NCBI GenBank assembly: GCA_031553235.1
Contig: JAVBLS010000006.1
Coordinates: forward strand, 1-64,000
DNA length: 64,000 bases
Direction: 5' to 3'
DNA from: Frigididesulfovibrio sp031553235
GTDB lineage: Bacteria > Desulfobacterota > Desulfovibrionia > Desulfovibrionales > Desulfovibrionaceae
The notes beneath the pieces are model-generated. The model was not told the origin of the DNA and did not search any database. It was given only the letters and a program-made list of their open reading frames with translations. Of the stretch, positions 48,141-58,600 are shown piece by piece (the stretch's first letter is position 1; each line of letters starts with the position of its first letter). The translations under genes were made by a program, and so were the position numbers.

Positions 48141-49610
48141 ATGGACTTCGTCTCCCATCCCGTTCCGATGATCGCCGCCGGGCTGGACATTGCCTGCATC
48201 GCGGCCGTCCTTTTTCTGGAGCGCAAAAACCCGGCCTCGACTCTGGCCTGGATATTGGTGTTGCTCTTTCTGCCCTTTGTGGGCTTTGTGGCCTACATGG
48301 CCTTTGGCAGCGGCTTTCCGGTGCACAAGAAGAAACGTTTCAACGACAAGGCCTCCCGCGACGCGCTCTATGACAAGTACCTGGTCAAGTATCTGAACAT
48401 TCCGTCCATCGAGGAACGCCGCCGAGCCGCAACGCCCTCGCCCGTCACGCGCCTGATCCACTATCTCGATCGCGAAGGCAACGGCATTTACACCCCCGGG
48501 AACAATGCCGAGGTTTTCTATGATGGAAACGCCATGTTCGAGCGCATGAAGGCGGACATGCTCGGCGCGCGGCAACATATCCATCTGCTGTATTACATTT
48601 TCCGCAACGATCGCCTGGGACGGGAAATTCTGGCCATTCTGGAGCAAAAAGCCCGGGAAGGCGTCACGGTGCGCCTCATGTACGACGGCCTGGGCTCCCT
48701 CAAGTGGTTCAGCCGCATGTTCAGGCCCTTGAAAGAAGCCGGAGGCGAGGTGCTGGCCTTCTCGCCCGTCGTGTTCAACTTAAACCCCCATATACGCCTG
48801 AACTACCGCAACCATCGCAAAATCACGATTGTCGACGGACAGGTGGGCTATCTGGGCGGCATGAACGTGGGCGACGAGTATCTCGGCCGGTCCAAAAGGC
48901 TTTCCCCCTGGCGGGACACCCACCTGCGCCTCACCGGCCCGGCGGCCTGGTTCATCCAGGAGCGTTTTTTCATGGACTGGCTCCAGGGCAACCGCTCCGA
49001 CCCCGAGCCCGCGCAACTCGTCAAGTACTTCCCGCCGCCCCTGCCGGCCGGGCCGGGAGAAGGCCTGGGCGTGCAAATCGTCTCTTCGGGCCCCGACACC
49101 CAGGAGCAGACCCCGATCAAAAGCGGCTTTCTGGCCATGATCTACAATGCGGTCGAAGAAATCCTCATCCAAACGCCCTACTTCACCCCGGACGACAGCT
49201 TTCTCGACGCCCTGCGCATCGCCGCCGGCTCAGGCGTCACGGTCAAACTCATGCTTCCGGACCGCAGCAACAACCCCCTGACCCATCAGGCCAACTTCGC
49301 CTATGCCCGCCAGGTGGCCGAATATGGCGTCCAGGTCTTTTTCTATCGCGGCTTCCTGCACGCCAAAACCATCACCTGCGACCGCCACGCCGTGAGCATC
49401 GGCAGCAGCAACATGGATATCCGCAGCTTCAGCCTCAATTTTGAAATCAATGCCTTCACCCACAACCAAGCATTTGCGGACAACCACGCCCGCCAATTTG
49501 ATCTCGATCTGGCCAACTGCACCCGAGCCACGCCCGCCTGGTTCCATGCGCGCGGCCCCCTGGCCAGGGGCATTTCCCGAGTGGCCAAGCTGTTCGCGCC
49601 GCTGATGTAG
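48141..49610 (+). CDS. cls: Cardiolipin synthase (phospholipase D family)
   Basis: A 489-residue membrane-anchored enzyme joining two phosphatidylglycerols (or PG with another lipid). The start at 48141 gives MDFVSHPVPMIAAGLDIACI, the first of two N-terminal membrane segments (second: LAWILVLLFLPFVGFVAYMA). The two PLD catalytic motifs are NHRKITIVDGQVGYLGGMN and LHAKTITCDRHAVSIGSSN (HxK(x)4D). RFFMDWLQGN and TPYFTPDDSFLDALRIAA are further conserved blocks. It is normal in length. Confidence 0.95.
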   Translation: MDFVSHPVPMIAAGLDIACIAAVLFLERKNPASTLAWILVLLFLPFVGFVAYMAFGSGFPVHKKKRFNDKASRDALYDKYLVKYLNIPSIEERRRAATPSPVTRLIHYLDREGNGIYTPGNNAEVFYDGNAMFERMKADMLGARQHIHLLYYIFRNDRLGREILAILEQKAREGVTVRLMYDGLGSLKWFSRMFRPLKEAGGEVLAFSPVVFNLNPHIRLNYRNHRKITIVDGQVGYLGGMNVGDEYLGRSKRLSPWRDTHLRLTGPAAWFIQERFFMDWLQGNRSDPEPAQLVKYFPPPLPAGPGEGLGVQIVSSGPDTQEQTPIKSGFLAMIYNAVEEILIQTPYFTPDDSFLDALRIAAGSGVTVKLMLPDRSNNPLTHQANFAYARQVAEYGVQVFFYRGFLHAKTITCDRHAVSIGSSNMDIRSFSLNFEINAFTHNQAFADNHARQFDLDLANCTRATPAWFHARGPLARGISRVAKLFAPLM

Positions 49611-49663
49611 GGCAAATGAACGGTGTGCTCAACGCGGACATATAGATAAAGAGGGTTTGCAGA

Positions 49664-50827
49664 ATGTCATACCACGATTTTCCTTGGCAGAAAGGCTCTT
49701 CAGACAGCTTTGCCAAGCTTCTGGCCCTGTCGCTGCCGCCGCTGCAGGGCAAATCCGTTTTGGATGTCGGCTGCAACGAGGGCTACTTTTGCGGCTGGGC
49801 GGCATTTCAAAAAGCGGCGCTTGTGCACGGCATCGATCGCGAATCGCGCTTTATCGAGCAGGCCCACAGCTGGTTCCCCTCCTGCACATTTTTTTGCAAA
49901 GACTGGACCGACCTTGGCCCCAGAAAGTATGACCTGATTTTATGCCTCTCGGCTATACATTATGCGACGGATCAGGAGGCCTTGATCCATTTGCTCATGA
50001 GCAGGCTTGAGCCGGACGGCCTGCTGGTCCTTGAAGTCGGCGTGGCCGAGGGAGCCGCCGACGAGTTTGTGCCCATCGCGCGTTCGATGACCGCAGAAAA
50101 TGACGACATACGTTTTTTTCCGACCTTTACCAAACTGCACGGCATGCTTGCCCCGTATGTTTTTAAATATATGGGGCAAAGCGTCATGCAGCAGGGAGAT
50201 CCGCTGCCGCGCCACGTTGTTCACGTGCAGCACAGGCGCCCTTTGGCCGTTCTGTTCATGGACGAACACTATTCCGGAAAGTCCGCCGTATCCAGGTCGC
50301 TTTTGCGGCAGGATATCTTCAGAATCTATGGGGAAATCGTATATCAAGGCATCCATGACGGGGAGATCGCCGCCGGCGCCGAACTGAAAAAGCACATCGG
50401 CTATGTCGAAGGCACAAAACATATGATGCCGCCCGCGATCACAACGGATATCTGTAAAGTCGGCCTGCTGCCGCAACTCGCCAAGATCTATTTTGCCATG
50501 GCCGGAAAGCGGGATTTCGTCCTTGAGCATTACATCCCTCATCAGTACAGGCTGCAAATGGCCGAGCTCTGCAATGAGGCAGGCTACTTTGTCGTGGACG
50601 TCGCCCTGTTCGGCGCCCATCAAAAGGGCAATTGGGTGACAAGACGCCCGGCGTACAGGCAGTATGAAGCCTATATGAAGTATCTCAAGCAGATCTGCAA
50701 CATTGACGAGGAGGCCTACCTCGCGGCAAACCCCGATGTCGCGCTGGCTGTGGCCGAAGGCAAGCTGCCGGACGCCACCTACCACTACCGGCATTTTGGC
50801 AGGCGGGAGAACAGAAAGCTGCGCTAG
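49664..50827 (+). CDS. SAM methyltransferase with additional P-loop-like and surface-glycan repeat segments
   Basis: A 387-residue protein. Residues 1-160 form a class I SAM methyltransferase: KSVLDVGCNEGYFCGWAAF (SAM-binding glycine loop), VHGIDRE, then YDLILCLSAIHYATD. Residues 190-330 look like a P-loop NTPase: a hydrophobic strand then DEHYSGKSAVSRSLL, in which the first glycine of Walker A is aspartate. A final segment, EEAYLAANPDVALAVAEGKL, then YHYRHFGRRENRKLR resembles the short Y..NPDV..HY..FG repeat found in glycan-modifying and surface-associated proteins. The composition is less GC-rich than that of its neighbours, suggesting transfer. It may modify surface polysaccharide. The stop codon lies in a degenerate copy of the repeat also found at 37077. 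Confidence 0.75.
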   Translation: MSYHDFPWQKGSSDSFAKLLALSLPPLQGKSVLDVGCNEGYFCGWAAFQKAALVHGIDRESRFIEQAHSWFPSCTFFCKDWTDLGPRKYDLILCLSAIHYATDQEALIHLLMSRLEPDGLLVLEVGVAEGAADEFVPIARSMTAENDDIRFFPTFTKLHGMLAPYVFKYMGQSVMQQGDPLPRHVVHVQHRRPLAVLFMDEHYSGKSAVSRSLLRQDIFRIYGEIVYQGIHDGEIAAGAELKKHIGYVEGTKHMMPPAITTDICKVGLLPQLAKIYFAMAGKRDFVLEHYIPHQYRLQMAELCNEAGYFVVDVALFGAHQKGNWVTRRPAYRQYEAYMKYLKQICNIDEEAYLAANPDVALAVAEGKLPDATYHYRHFGRRENRKLR

Positions 50828-50912
50828 AGCAATTTTACAATGAAATTGGCTATGAAACCATACTGCCGACGGACTTTTGACCGAGCCCGCAAGCAAATGC
50901 GGGCTGCGAAGG
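50826..50912. repeat. Degenerate copy of the modB-modC type element
   Basis: CTAGAGCAATTTTACAATG, then AAATTGGCTATG begins like the terminal repeat at 37075-37105 (CTAGAGCAGTTTATGC..), and a GAGCCCGC..GCGGGCT hairpin follows at 50882-50904, parallel to GGCGGGC..GCCCGCC there. The right end is not clear. Confidence 0.45.
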
Positions 50913-51016
50913 CCGCTGGGCCGGCGGCACTGCCGGGGAATCGAGAGTATACTCCGTGTGGTCACCGGCTGCAGCCCGCTTGCGCGTCCGCCGGAGCAGA
51001 TGAACGCTCTGAAGCG

Positions 51017-52504
51017 CTACTTCTCCGGCAGGCCGCTGCCGTCGGCGGCAAACCCGCTTGTATCCCAGCCCCCGCCCAGGGCGCGAATCAGCGAAACAGC
51101 GGCCGCATAGCGCGAGGCGCGCAATTGTTCCACGGCCACCGCGTCGGTCAGGGCCGTGGCCTGGGCCGTAACCACGGAAACATAGGTCACCGTGCCCGCG
51201 CGGTACTGGTTCAGCAGCATGGTTTCCGCGTCGCGTGCGGCCGCCAGGGCTTCCGCCTGCCGGGCCTCCTGCTCTTCCAACAGGCGCACGGAGACCAGGG
51301 CGTCTTCCACATCGGAAAAGGCCTGGAGCACGGTCTGGCGATAAGAAGCGACGTAGGCCTCCCAGGTCGATCGGGCCTGCTCGGTACGGGCGATCAGGGC
51401 TCCGCCCTGGAACAGGGTCATGGCCACGGACGGCCCCAAGGACCAGATCTCATTGGGCACGCTGAACCACCTGCGGAAGGACGAGCTTTCGTAGCCCCCG
51501 CCGATGCCGAAGCTGAAGGCCGGGAAGTAGGCGCTTTCGGCTACGCCGATGGCCGCGTTGGCGGCCATGACCTGGCGCTCGGCCTCGGCCACGTCGGGCC
51601 GGCGCTCCAGCAGACCGGCCGGGAGCCCCGTGTCGATGCTCGGCAGCTTGGCGGTGATCCCGCGCGGCTCCAGATGGAAATCGGCCGGGGGGCGGCCCAC
51701 CAGCACCGCAACGGCATGCTCGGTCTGGGCGCGCTGCATGCGGGCATCCACCAACTGGGCCTCGGCGGCCTTCAGTTGTTCCCTGGCCTGAGCCACGTCG
51801 GCGCGGGTGACCGTGCCCGCCCGGTACTGGTTTTCGGTGATGCGCAACGAACGCTCATAGGCCGTGACCGTTCGTCCGTAGAGTTCGATGACCGCATCCA
51901 GCCCGCGCACCTGGAAATAGTTCAGGGCCAGTTCCGCGCGCATGCTCAAAAGCACCGCGCCGAGATCCGCGGCCTGGGCTTCGGCCTGGGCCGTGGCTCC
52001 CTCCACGCTGCGGCGCGTGCCGCCCCAGATGTCCGGCTCCCAGCTTGCCTGCATGCCGGCGCTGTAGGTGTTACCCAAGGGCTCTGCGCCCAATATGCCG
52101 CTACCGCCGTCCCTGCCCCGACTGAACGAACCGCTCAGGCTGAGCACCGGGAAAAAAGCGGCTCTGGCCTCGCGCACCTGAGCCCGGGCGGTACGCAGAT
52201 TGGCCAGGCTGACCTGGACATTCTGGTTGGCCCGGCCCAGTTCTTCCATCAGGGCCGAGAGTTCCGGGTCGGCAAAACTTTGCCACCAGGGGCCGCTGTC
52301 GGGCCTGCCGGGCGCGGCAAGCCGCCAGTCGACGGTCTGCGCGGCCTCGGAAGCCGGCGCGGCTTCTTTGTAAGCCGTCGGGGTGGGTGTGGTCGGACGT
52401 TGGTAGTCCGGCCCCACGGCACAGCCGGACGGCAGCAGAAGAGCGGCGCACAGCAGGCAGACAAGGCCCGCCGAGGTAGAGCGAAAACAGCCGGCGCACA
52501 TCAT
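51017..52504 (-). CDS. Outer-membrane efflux lipoprotein (NodT/OprM family)
   Basis: A 495-residue protein with a lipoprotein signal (LVCLLCAALLLPSGC). The two OEP domains repeat the TolC hairpin pattern: ANLRTARAQVREARAAFFPV with LAPS-like SGSFSRG, and RLLEEQEARQAEALAAARDA. The segment ITENQYRAGTVTRADVAQAR and its repeat LLNQYRAGTVTYVSVVTAQA are diagnostic. It forms the outer-membrane duct for the RND pump encoded directly upstream; its ATG overlaps the RND stop (ATGA). Confidence 0.95.
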   Translation of the reverse strand: MMCAGCFRSTSAGLVCLLCAALLLPSGCAVGPDYQRPTTPTPTAYKEAAPASEAAQTVDWRLAAPGRPDSGPWWQSFADPELSALMEELGRANQNVQVSLANLRTARAQVREARAAFFPVLSLSGSFSRGRDGGSGILGAEPLGNTYSAGMQASWEPDIWGGTRRSVEGATAQAEAQAADLGAVLLSMRAELALNYFQVRGLDAVIELYGRTVTAYERSLRITENQYRAGTVTRADVAQAREQLKAAEAQLVDARMQRAQTEHAVAVLVGRPPADFHLEPRGITAKLPSIDTGLPAGLLERRPDVAEAERQVMAANAAIGVAESAYFPAFSFGIGGGYESSSFRRWFSVPNEIWSLGPSVAMTLFQGGALIARTEQARSTWEAYVASYRQTVLQAFSDVEDALVSVRLLEEQEARQAEALAAARDAETMLLNQYRAGTVTYVSVVTAQATALTDAVAVEQLRASRYAAAVSLIRALGGGWDTSGFAADGSGLPEK

Positions 52505-55500
52505 GATTGCTCCTGTGAATCCAATACTTTTTCAATGGGCCGGGAACCGGCGCGACGCCGGGCGAACCAGACGTTGACGCGGTCCAGGTACAGATAAATG
52601 ACCGGGGTGGTATACAAGGTAAGCAACTGGCTCATGACCAGCCCGCCGATGATTGAAACCCCCAGCGGCCGGCGCAGTTCCGAACCGTCCCCGAAACCTA
52701 TGGCCAGGGGTACGGCCCCCAAAATGGCGGCCATGGTGGTCATGAGGATGGGCCGAAAGCGCAGCACGCAGGCCTTGGCAATGGCCTCCTCGGAACTTAA
52801 GTGCTCGTTGCGCTCGGCCGTGATCGCGAAATCCACCAGCAGGATGGCGTTCTTCTTCACGATGCCCGCCAGCAGCAACACGCCGATCAGGGCGATGATC
52901 GAAAAATCCATGCCGCACAGACGCAAGGCCAGCAACGCGCCGATGCCCGCCGGCGGCAGAGTGGAAAGGATGGTGATCGGGTGGACGCAGCTTTCATAGA
53001 GTATCCCGAGCACTATGAACAGGCAGATCAGGGCGGTGAGAATCAGCTGCGGTTCCGTGCGCAACGACTCCTGAAAGACCTTGGCCGTGCCCTGGAACCC
53101 GGTGCGGATGGAGGCCGGCAGGCGCAGTTCGCGCCGAATTTCTTCAATGCGCGCTGTGGCTTGAGACAGAGAGGCATCGGGCGCCAAGTTGAAGGAAATG
53201 GTCACGGCCGCGCTCAAACCCTGGTGGCTCACGCTCACCGGGGTGTGGCCGGTGGAAAAGGCGGCAAAAGACTTGAGCGGCACGAGGGTGCCGTTTTTTG
53301 AGGGCACATAGACCGAGTCCAGCCCCTCCGGCCCCTGGGTGCGGCTTGGTTCGGAGACCAGCACCACCCGGTACTGGTTGCGGGCCCGGTACATGACCGC
53401 CGGTTGGGCCTGGCCGAAGGCGTTTTCCAGGGCCGTGTCCACGTCGGCTATGCTCACCCCCAGGCGGGCGGCCGAAGCCCGGTCCACATCCACCCAAGAT
53501 TCCAGGCCCCGGTCCTGGATGTCGCTGCTGACGTCCTTGAAGAGCGGATCGACCACCAGGGCATCCTGCATTTTTTGCGACCAGTCGCGCAGTACGTCCA
53601 GATCGTCGGCCTGCATGGTGTACTGGTAGGTCGCGCGCGAGGAACGCCCGCCCACCCGGATATCCTGCACGGAAGTCATGAACAGTTGCGCACCGGGGTC
53701 TGCGGTGACCTTGGGCCGCAGGCGGGCAATGATCTGGTCGGCCGTGGCGTCACGCTCGCTGAGCGGCTTCAAGCCGATGGAGACAAAGGCCGTGCTGCTG
53801 CTTGAGCCGGTAAAACCGGCCACCGAGGCCACAGCGGGGTCTTGCCCGGCAATGTCCATGAGACGCTTCAGTTTCGTCCGCAGGGTCTGGAAGGAGATGC
53901 TCTGGTCCGCGCGCAATGATCCGTGGATCAGCCCGGTATCCTGTTCCGGGAAAAAGCCCTTGGGCACCACGATATACAAAGCCACGGTCAGAGCGACGAT
54001 GCCGAACCAAAGCAGCAAAACAAAACGTCTGTGCCGCAGCACCCAACGCAGACTCACCGCATAGCGATCGCGCAGACGGGCCAGGTGGGCGCCAAACACA
54101 CCGGGGCCGTCCGAGGCCCCCGCACCTTTGCCCCGCAACGCGGCGCCGGTCGGCTGCAAAAGCCGGCTGCAGAGCATGGGCGTAAGGGTCAGCGAGAGCA
54201 TCAGGGAGGCGGCAATGGCCAGCGACAAGGTGACCGCGAACTCCCGAAACAGCCGGCCCACCATGCCCTGCATGAGCAGGATGGGAATGAACACGGCCAC
54301 CAGGGACAAGCTGATGGAAAATACCGTGAAGCCCACCTCGTCGGCTCCGGTAAGCGCGGCCTTCATCGGCGAAAGGCCGTTTTCCATGTGTCGGCTGATG
54401 TTTTCCAGCACCACGATGGCGTCGTCCACCACAAAGCCGGTGGCCACGGCCAGGGCCATGAGCGAGAGGTTGTCCAGAGAAAAGCCGCACAGGTACATGC
54501 CCGCGAAGGTGCCGATGAGCGAGGCCCCGATGGCCGCGGCCGGGATGATCGTGGCCCGCACCCCGCCCAGAAAAAAGAACACTACCAGAATGACCAGACC
54601 GACCGAAAGCCACAGCGTGCGGGTGACCTCATGCAGCGAGGCCCGGATGGTCACGGTATGGTCGAACACCCGGCGCATCTCCACGTTGGGCGGGATGATG
54701 CTCTGCAGGCGCGGCAGCATGGCGTTCACCGCATCCACGGTGGAGATGATGTTGGCGCCGGGCTTGCGGTAGATCACCAGCATCACGGCCGGCTTGCCGT
54801 CGGCGAAGCCGGCGTTGTTGATGTCCTGCACCGAATCCCGCACCGTAGCCACATTCGCAAGCCGTACCGGCGAGTTGTTTTTCCAGGCCACAATCAACGG
54901 GGCGTAATCGGCGGCCGAGCTCGTCTTGTCGTCGGAGGACAACAGCAGTTGCCGGCCGTCGCCTTCCAGTGTGCCCAAGGGAATGCTCGGGGTGCGGTTT
55001 TTCAGGGCCGTGGCCACCTGGGCCATGCTTACGCCGTAGGAGTGCAGACGGGCGGTATCCATTTCCACCCGCACGGCCGGGAGCGAACCGCCGCCCACGT
55101 CCACCTCGCCCACGCCGGACACCTGGGCGACTTTCTGGGCCAGGATGGTCGAGGCCAGATCATAGAGCTTTTCCGGAAAGACCGTGTCGGACGTCAGGGC
55201 CACCAGCATGATCGGCGCATCGGCCGGGTTGACCTGCTTGTAGGTGGGGTTGTTGGGCAGGTTTGCCGGCAGGTCGCTCATGGCCGCGTCGATGGCCGCC
55301 TGCACGTCGCGCGAGGCGCCGTCGATGTTCCGGTTCAGATCGAACTGGATGGTGATGCGGGTCTGCCCCAGGGTGCTGGAAGAGGTCATCTCGGTGATGC
55401 CCGCAATGCTGCCGATGGACCGTTCAAGCGGCGCGGCCACGGAAGTGGCCATGGTTTTGGGCCCCGCGCCGGGGAGCTTGGCGGTGACCGAGATGGTGGG

Positions 55501-55626
55501 AAAGTCGACCTGCGGCAAAGGAGCCACCGGCAACAGCCCATAGGCGACCGCCCCGGCCGCGCACAAGGCTACGGTCAGCAGGGTGGTGGCCACAGGCCGT
55601 TTGATGAAGCCGGCGGAAATGCCCAT
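52501..55626 (-). CDS. mdtC: RND efflux transporter permease, MdtC-type
   Basis: A 1041-residue inner-membrane pump starting MGISAGFIKRPVATTLLTVA at 55626. It has twelve membrane segments in two halves and two large periplasmic loops. LMALAVATGFVVDDAIVVLENI holds the paired aspartates of TM4 used for proton relay. VLLLAGIVKKNAILLVDFAI and AILGAVPLAIGFGDGSELRR are RND blocks near the C-terminus. It is one of two adjacent paralogous permeases, as in MdtBC, which work as a heteromultimer with MdtA. Confidence 0.95.
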   Translation of the reverse strand: MGISAGFIKRPVATTLLTVALCAAGAVAYGLLPVAPLPQVDFPTISVTAKLPGAGPKTMATSVAAPLERSIGSIAGITEMTSSSTLGQTRITIQFDLNRNIDGASRDVQAAIDAAMSDLPANLPNNPTYKQVNPADAPIMLVALTSDTVFPEKLYDLASTILAQKVAQVSGVGEVDVGGGSLPAVRVEMDTARLHSYGVSMAQVATALKNRTPSIPLGTLEGDGRQLLLSSDDKTSSAADYAPLIVAWKNNSPVRLANVATVRDSVQDINNAGFADGKPAVMLVIYRKPGANIISTVDAVNAMLPRLQSIIPPNVEMRRVFDHTVTIRASLHEVTRTLWLSVGLVILVVFFFLGGVRATIIPAAAIGASLIGTFAGMYLCGFSLDNLSLMALAVATGFVVDDAIVVLENISRHMENGLSPMKAALTGADEVGFTVFSISLSLVAVFIPILLMQGMVGRLFREFAVTLSLAIAASLMLSLTLTPMLCSRLLQPTGAALRGKGAGASDGPGVFGAHLARLRDRYAVSLRWVLRHRRFVLLLWFGIVALTVALYIVVPKGFFPEQDTGLIHGSLRADQSISFQTLRTKLKRLMDIAGQDPAVASVAGFTGSSSSTAFVSIGLKPLSERDATADQIIARLRPKVTADPGAQLFMTSVQDIRVGGRSSRATYQYTMQADDLDVLRDWSQKMQDALVVDPLFKDVSSDIQDRGLESWVDVDRASAARLGVSIADVDTALENAFGQAQPAVMYRARNQYRVVLVSEPSRTQGPEGLDSVYVPSKNGTLVPLKSFAAFSTGHTPVSVSHQGLSAAVTISFNLAPDASLSQATARIEEIRRELRLPASIRTGFQGTAKVFQESLRTEPQLILTALICLFIVLGILYESCVHPITILSTLPPAGIGALLALRLCGMDFSIIALIGVLLLAGIVKKNAILLVDFAITAERNEHLSSEEAIAKACVLRFRPILMTTMAAILGAVPLAIGFGDGSELRRPLGVSIIGGLVMSQLLTLYTTPVIYLYLDRVNVWFARRRAGSRPIEKVLDSQEQS

Positions 55627-55627
55627 G

Positions 55628-58600
55628 TCATTTCCCCTGCCCTGTGGCTTTCGGCCGCTGCCGTTTGACGGCGTGCAGCTGCCGGCGCCTTCTCGAGGCG
55701 ACGCGCAGCCGCCGGCGGTTGCCGGAGACAAAGCGCCGACCGGCGATCGAGAGCCTGTCAAAGGCCAGATAAATCACCGGCGTGGTGAAGAGCGTGAGCA
55801 CCTGGCTGAACAACAGCCCGCCGACCATGGTCAGGCCCAGGGGGTTGCGCAGCTCCGAGCCCATGCCCGTGCCGAGCATCAACGGCAGAGCCCCGAACAG
55901 GGCGGCCATGGTGGTCATCAGAATGGGCCGGAAGCGTTGCAGGCAGGCCTGGTGGATGGCCTCCAGCGGGGTTTTGCCCTCATCGCGCTCGGCGGCCAGG
56001 GCGAAGTCGACCATCATAATCGCGTTTTTCTTGACGATGCCGATGAGCAGGATCAAGCCGATAATCGAGACCACATCCAGAGAAAGCCCTTTGAACATCA
56101 GGGCCAGCAAGGCCCCCACCCCGGCCGAGGGCAGGGTGGAAAGAATGGTCACGGGGTGGAGATAGCTTTCGTAGAGCACCCCCAGCACGATGTAAACCGC
56201 GAACACCGCCGCCAGAAGGAGCCAGGCCGTGCCGCCCAGAGAAGATTGAAAAGCCGCGGCCGCGCCCTGAAAGGTGATTTGCACCGTGGGCGGCAGATGA
56301 ATGCGCCCGGCCGCCTCGTTCACCGCGCTCACGGCCCGCTCCAGGGAAACGCCGGGCTTCAGGTTGAAGGAGATGTTCGCGGCCGAAAACTGCCCGTGCC
56401 GGACAACCACCGGCGGGGCCGGGCGTTCTTCGAGCCGGGCGAAAGCACTCAGGAGCACGGGCCGGCCCGAAGCGCTCGGCACATAGATGTCGTTCAGGGC
56501 CGCCGGTCCGCTTCTGAAGGCGCTCGGCACTTCCAGCACCACCCGGTACTGGTTGGATTCCGCGAAGATGGTGGAAACCTGCCGCTGGCCGAAGGCCGTA
56601 TAGAGCGAATTGTCCACGTCGGCCATGGTCACGCCCAGACGCGCGGCGCTGTCTTTATCGACGCGCAGATAGGCCTGCAGCCCGTCGCCCGGCAGCCCTC
56701 CGGACACGTCGGCCAGGTCCGGGCTTTGGCGCATGGCGGCCATCAGGCGCGGCGCCCACAGGTCCAGGTCTTCCGCGCGCACCGAGTCTATGGTGAAGGA
56801 GTATCGGGCCCGGCCCACGTCGGCGTCGATGGTCAGATCCTGCACCGGCTGCAGGTACAGGGAGATGCCGGGCAAGGCCGCCAGCCGTTCGTGCAGGCGG
56901 GCAATGACCGCCGGGGCACGCTCCCGTTGGTCCAGGGGCTTCAAATTAATCAGCATGCGCCCGGAGTTCAGGGTGGTGTTCACCCCGTCCACGCCGATGA
57001 ACGACGACAGGCTCTCCACGGCAGGATCCTGCAAAACCGTGTCGGCCACCTGCCTCTGCAGGGTGGACATGCCGGCGAAGGAAACCGTGCGCTGGGCCAC
57101 GGTAATGCCCTGCAGCACACCGGTATCCTGCTCCGGCAAAAAGCCTTTGGGCACGACGATATACAACCACACGCTCAGCCCCAGGGTGAACACGGCGATC
57201 AACAGGGTCAGACCCTGCCGGCGAAAAACCCATTGCAGGCCCCGGTCATAGGCGGCCACGGCACGATCGAAAAACGCGGTCAGCAGGCGGGCAACGTGCC
57301 CTTCCTTATGCTCGTCGCGCAGCAGCGAGGCGCACATCATCGGCGTGAGCGTGAGGGAAACAACGGCCGAAAGCAGGATGGAAAAGGCCAGGGTGACCGC
57401 GAACTCCCGAAACAGTCTGCCGACCACGTCGCGCATGAAGAGCAGCGGAATAAGCACGGCCACCAGGGAAAAAGTCAGTGAAATGATGGTGAAACCGATC
57501 TGCTGCGCCCCTTTCAGGGCCGCCTCCCGCGGCGGCAGACCCATCTCCCGGTAGCGGCTGATATTTTCAATAACCACAATGGCGTCGTCCACCACAAAGC
57601 CGGTGGCAATGGCCAGGGACATGAGGGTCAGATTGTTCAGGGAGAAACCGGCCAGGTACATTACCCCGAAGGAGCCCACCAGAGAAAGGGGCACGGCCAC
57701 CGTGGGAATGATCGTGGCCCGCCAATTGTGCAAAAAGAGAAAGGTCACCAGGGCCACCAGCACGACGGACAGAATCAGTTCAAACTGCACATCGTCCACC
57801 GAAGCCTGAATGGTCACGGTACGGTCGGTGAGCACCGAGATGTGGGCCGCGGCCGGCAGAGAGCGACGCAACGTGGGCAAAAGATCTTTCACGGTCTGCG
57901 CCGTTTGCAGCACATTGGCCCCGGGCTGGCGTTGCACGTTCAGCAACACGGCCTGAGTCTTGTTCACCCAGGCGCGCAGACGGGCGTCTTCGGGCCCGCG
58001 CTCCACTTCAGCCACATCCCTCAGATGCACGGCCGTGCCGTTATTGTAGCCGATCACCAGATCCAGGTAGTCCCGGGGATTGAGCAACCTGTCGTTCACG
58101 TCAATGGTGAAGGCGCGCCGGGAACCGTCAAAACTGCCTTTGGCCTGGTTGATGTTGGCGTCGCCGATGGCCGCGCGCACGTCTTCGAGGGTCAGCCCGC
58201 GAGCGGACAAAGCCGTGGGGTTGACCTGCACCCGCACGGCCGGGCGCTGTCCGCCGCTCATGGTCACCAAACCCACCCCGTTGACCTGGGAGATTTTCGG
58301 GGCCAGGCGGGTGTCGGCGTAGTCGGAAAGCTCGGCGATGGAAAGGCTCGGCGAGGTGATCGCCAGGGTGAGGATGGGCGGGTCGGCCGGGTTGACCTTA
58401 TTGTACGTGGGCGGGGTCGGCAGATCGGCGGGCAACAGGTTGTTGGCCGCGTTGATGGCCGCCTGCACTTCCTGCACGGCCACGTCCAGGGGCACGTCCA
58501 GGGAAAACAGCAGGGTAATCACCGAGTGCCCGGCCGAGCTGGCCGAGGTCATCTGCTCCAGACCGGACATCTGCCCGAACTGCCCCTCAAGGGGCGCGGT

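Noticed and set aside
53923..57481. Long plus-strand open frames opposite the RND permease genes
   Set aside because: The opposite strand encodes complete RND permeases; the frames are His/Gly/Arg-rich shadows.
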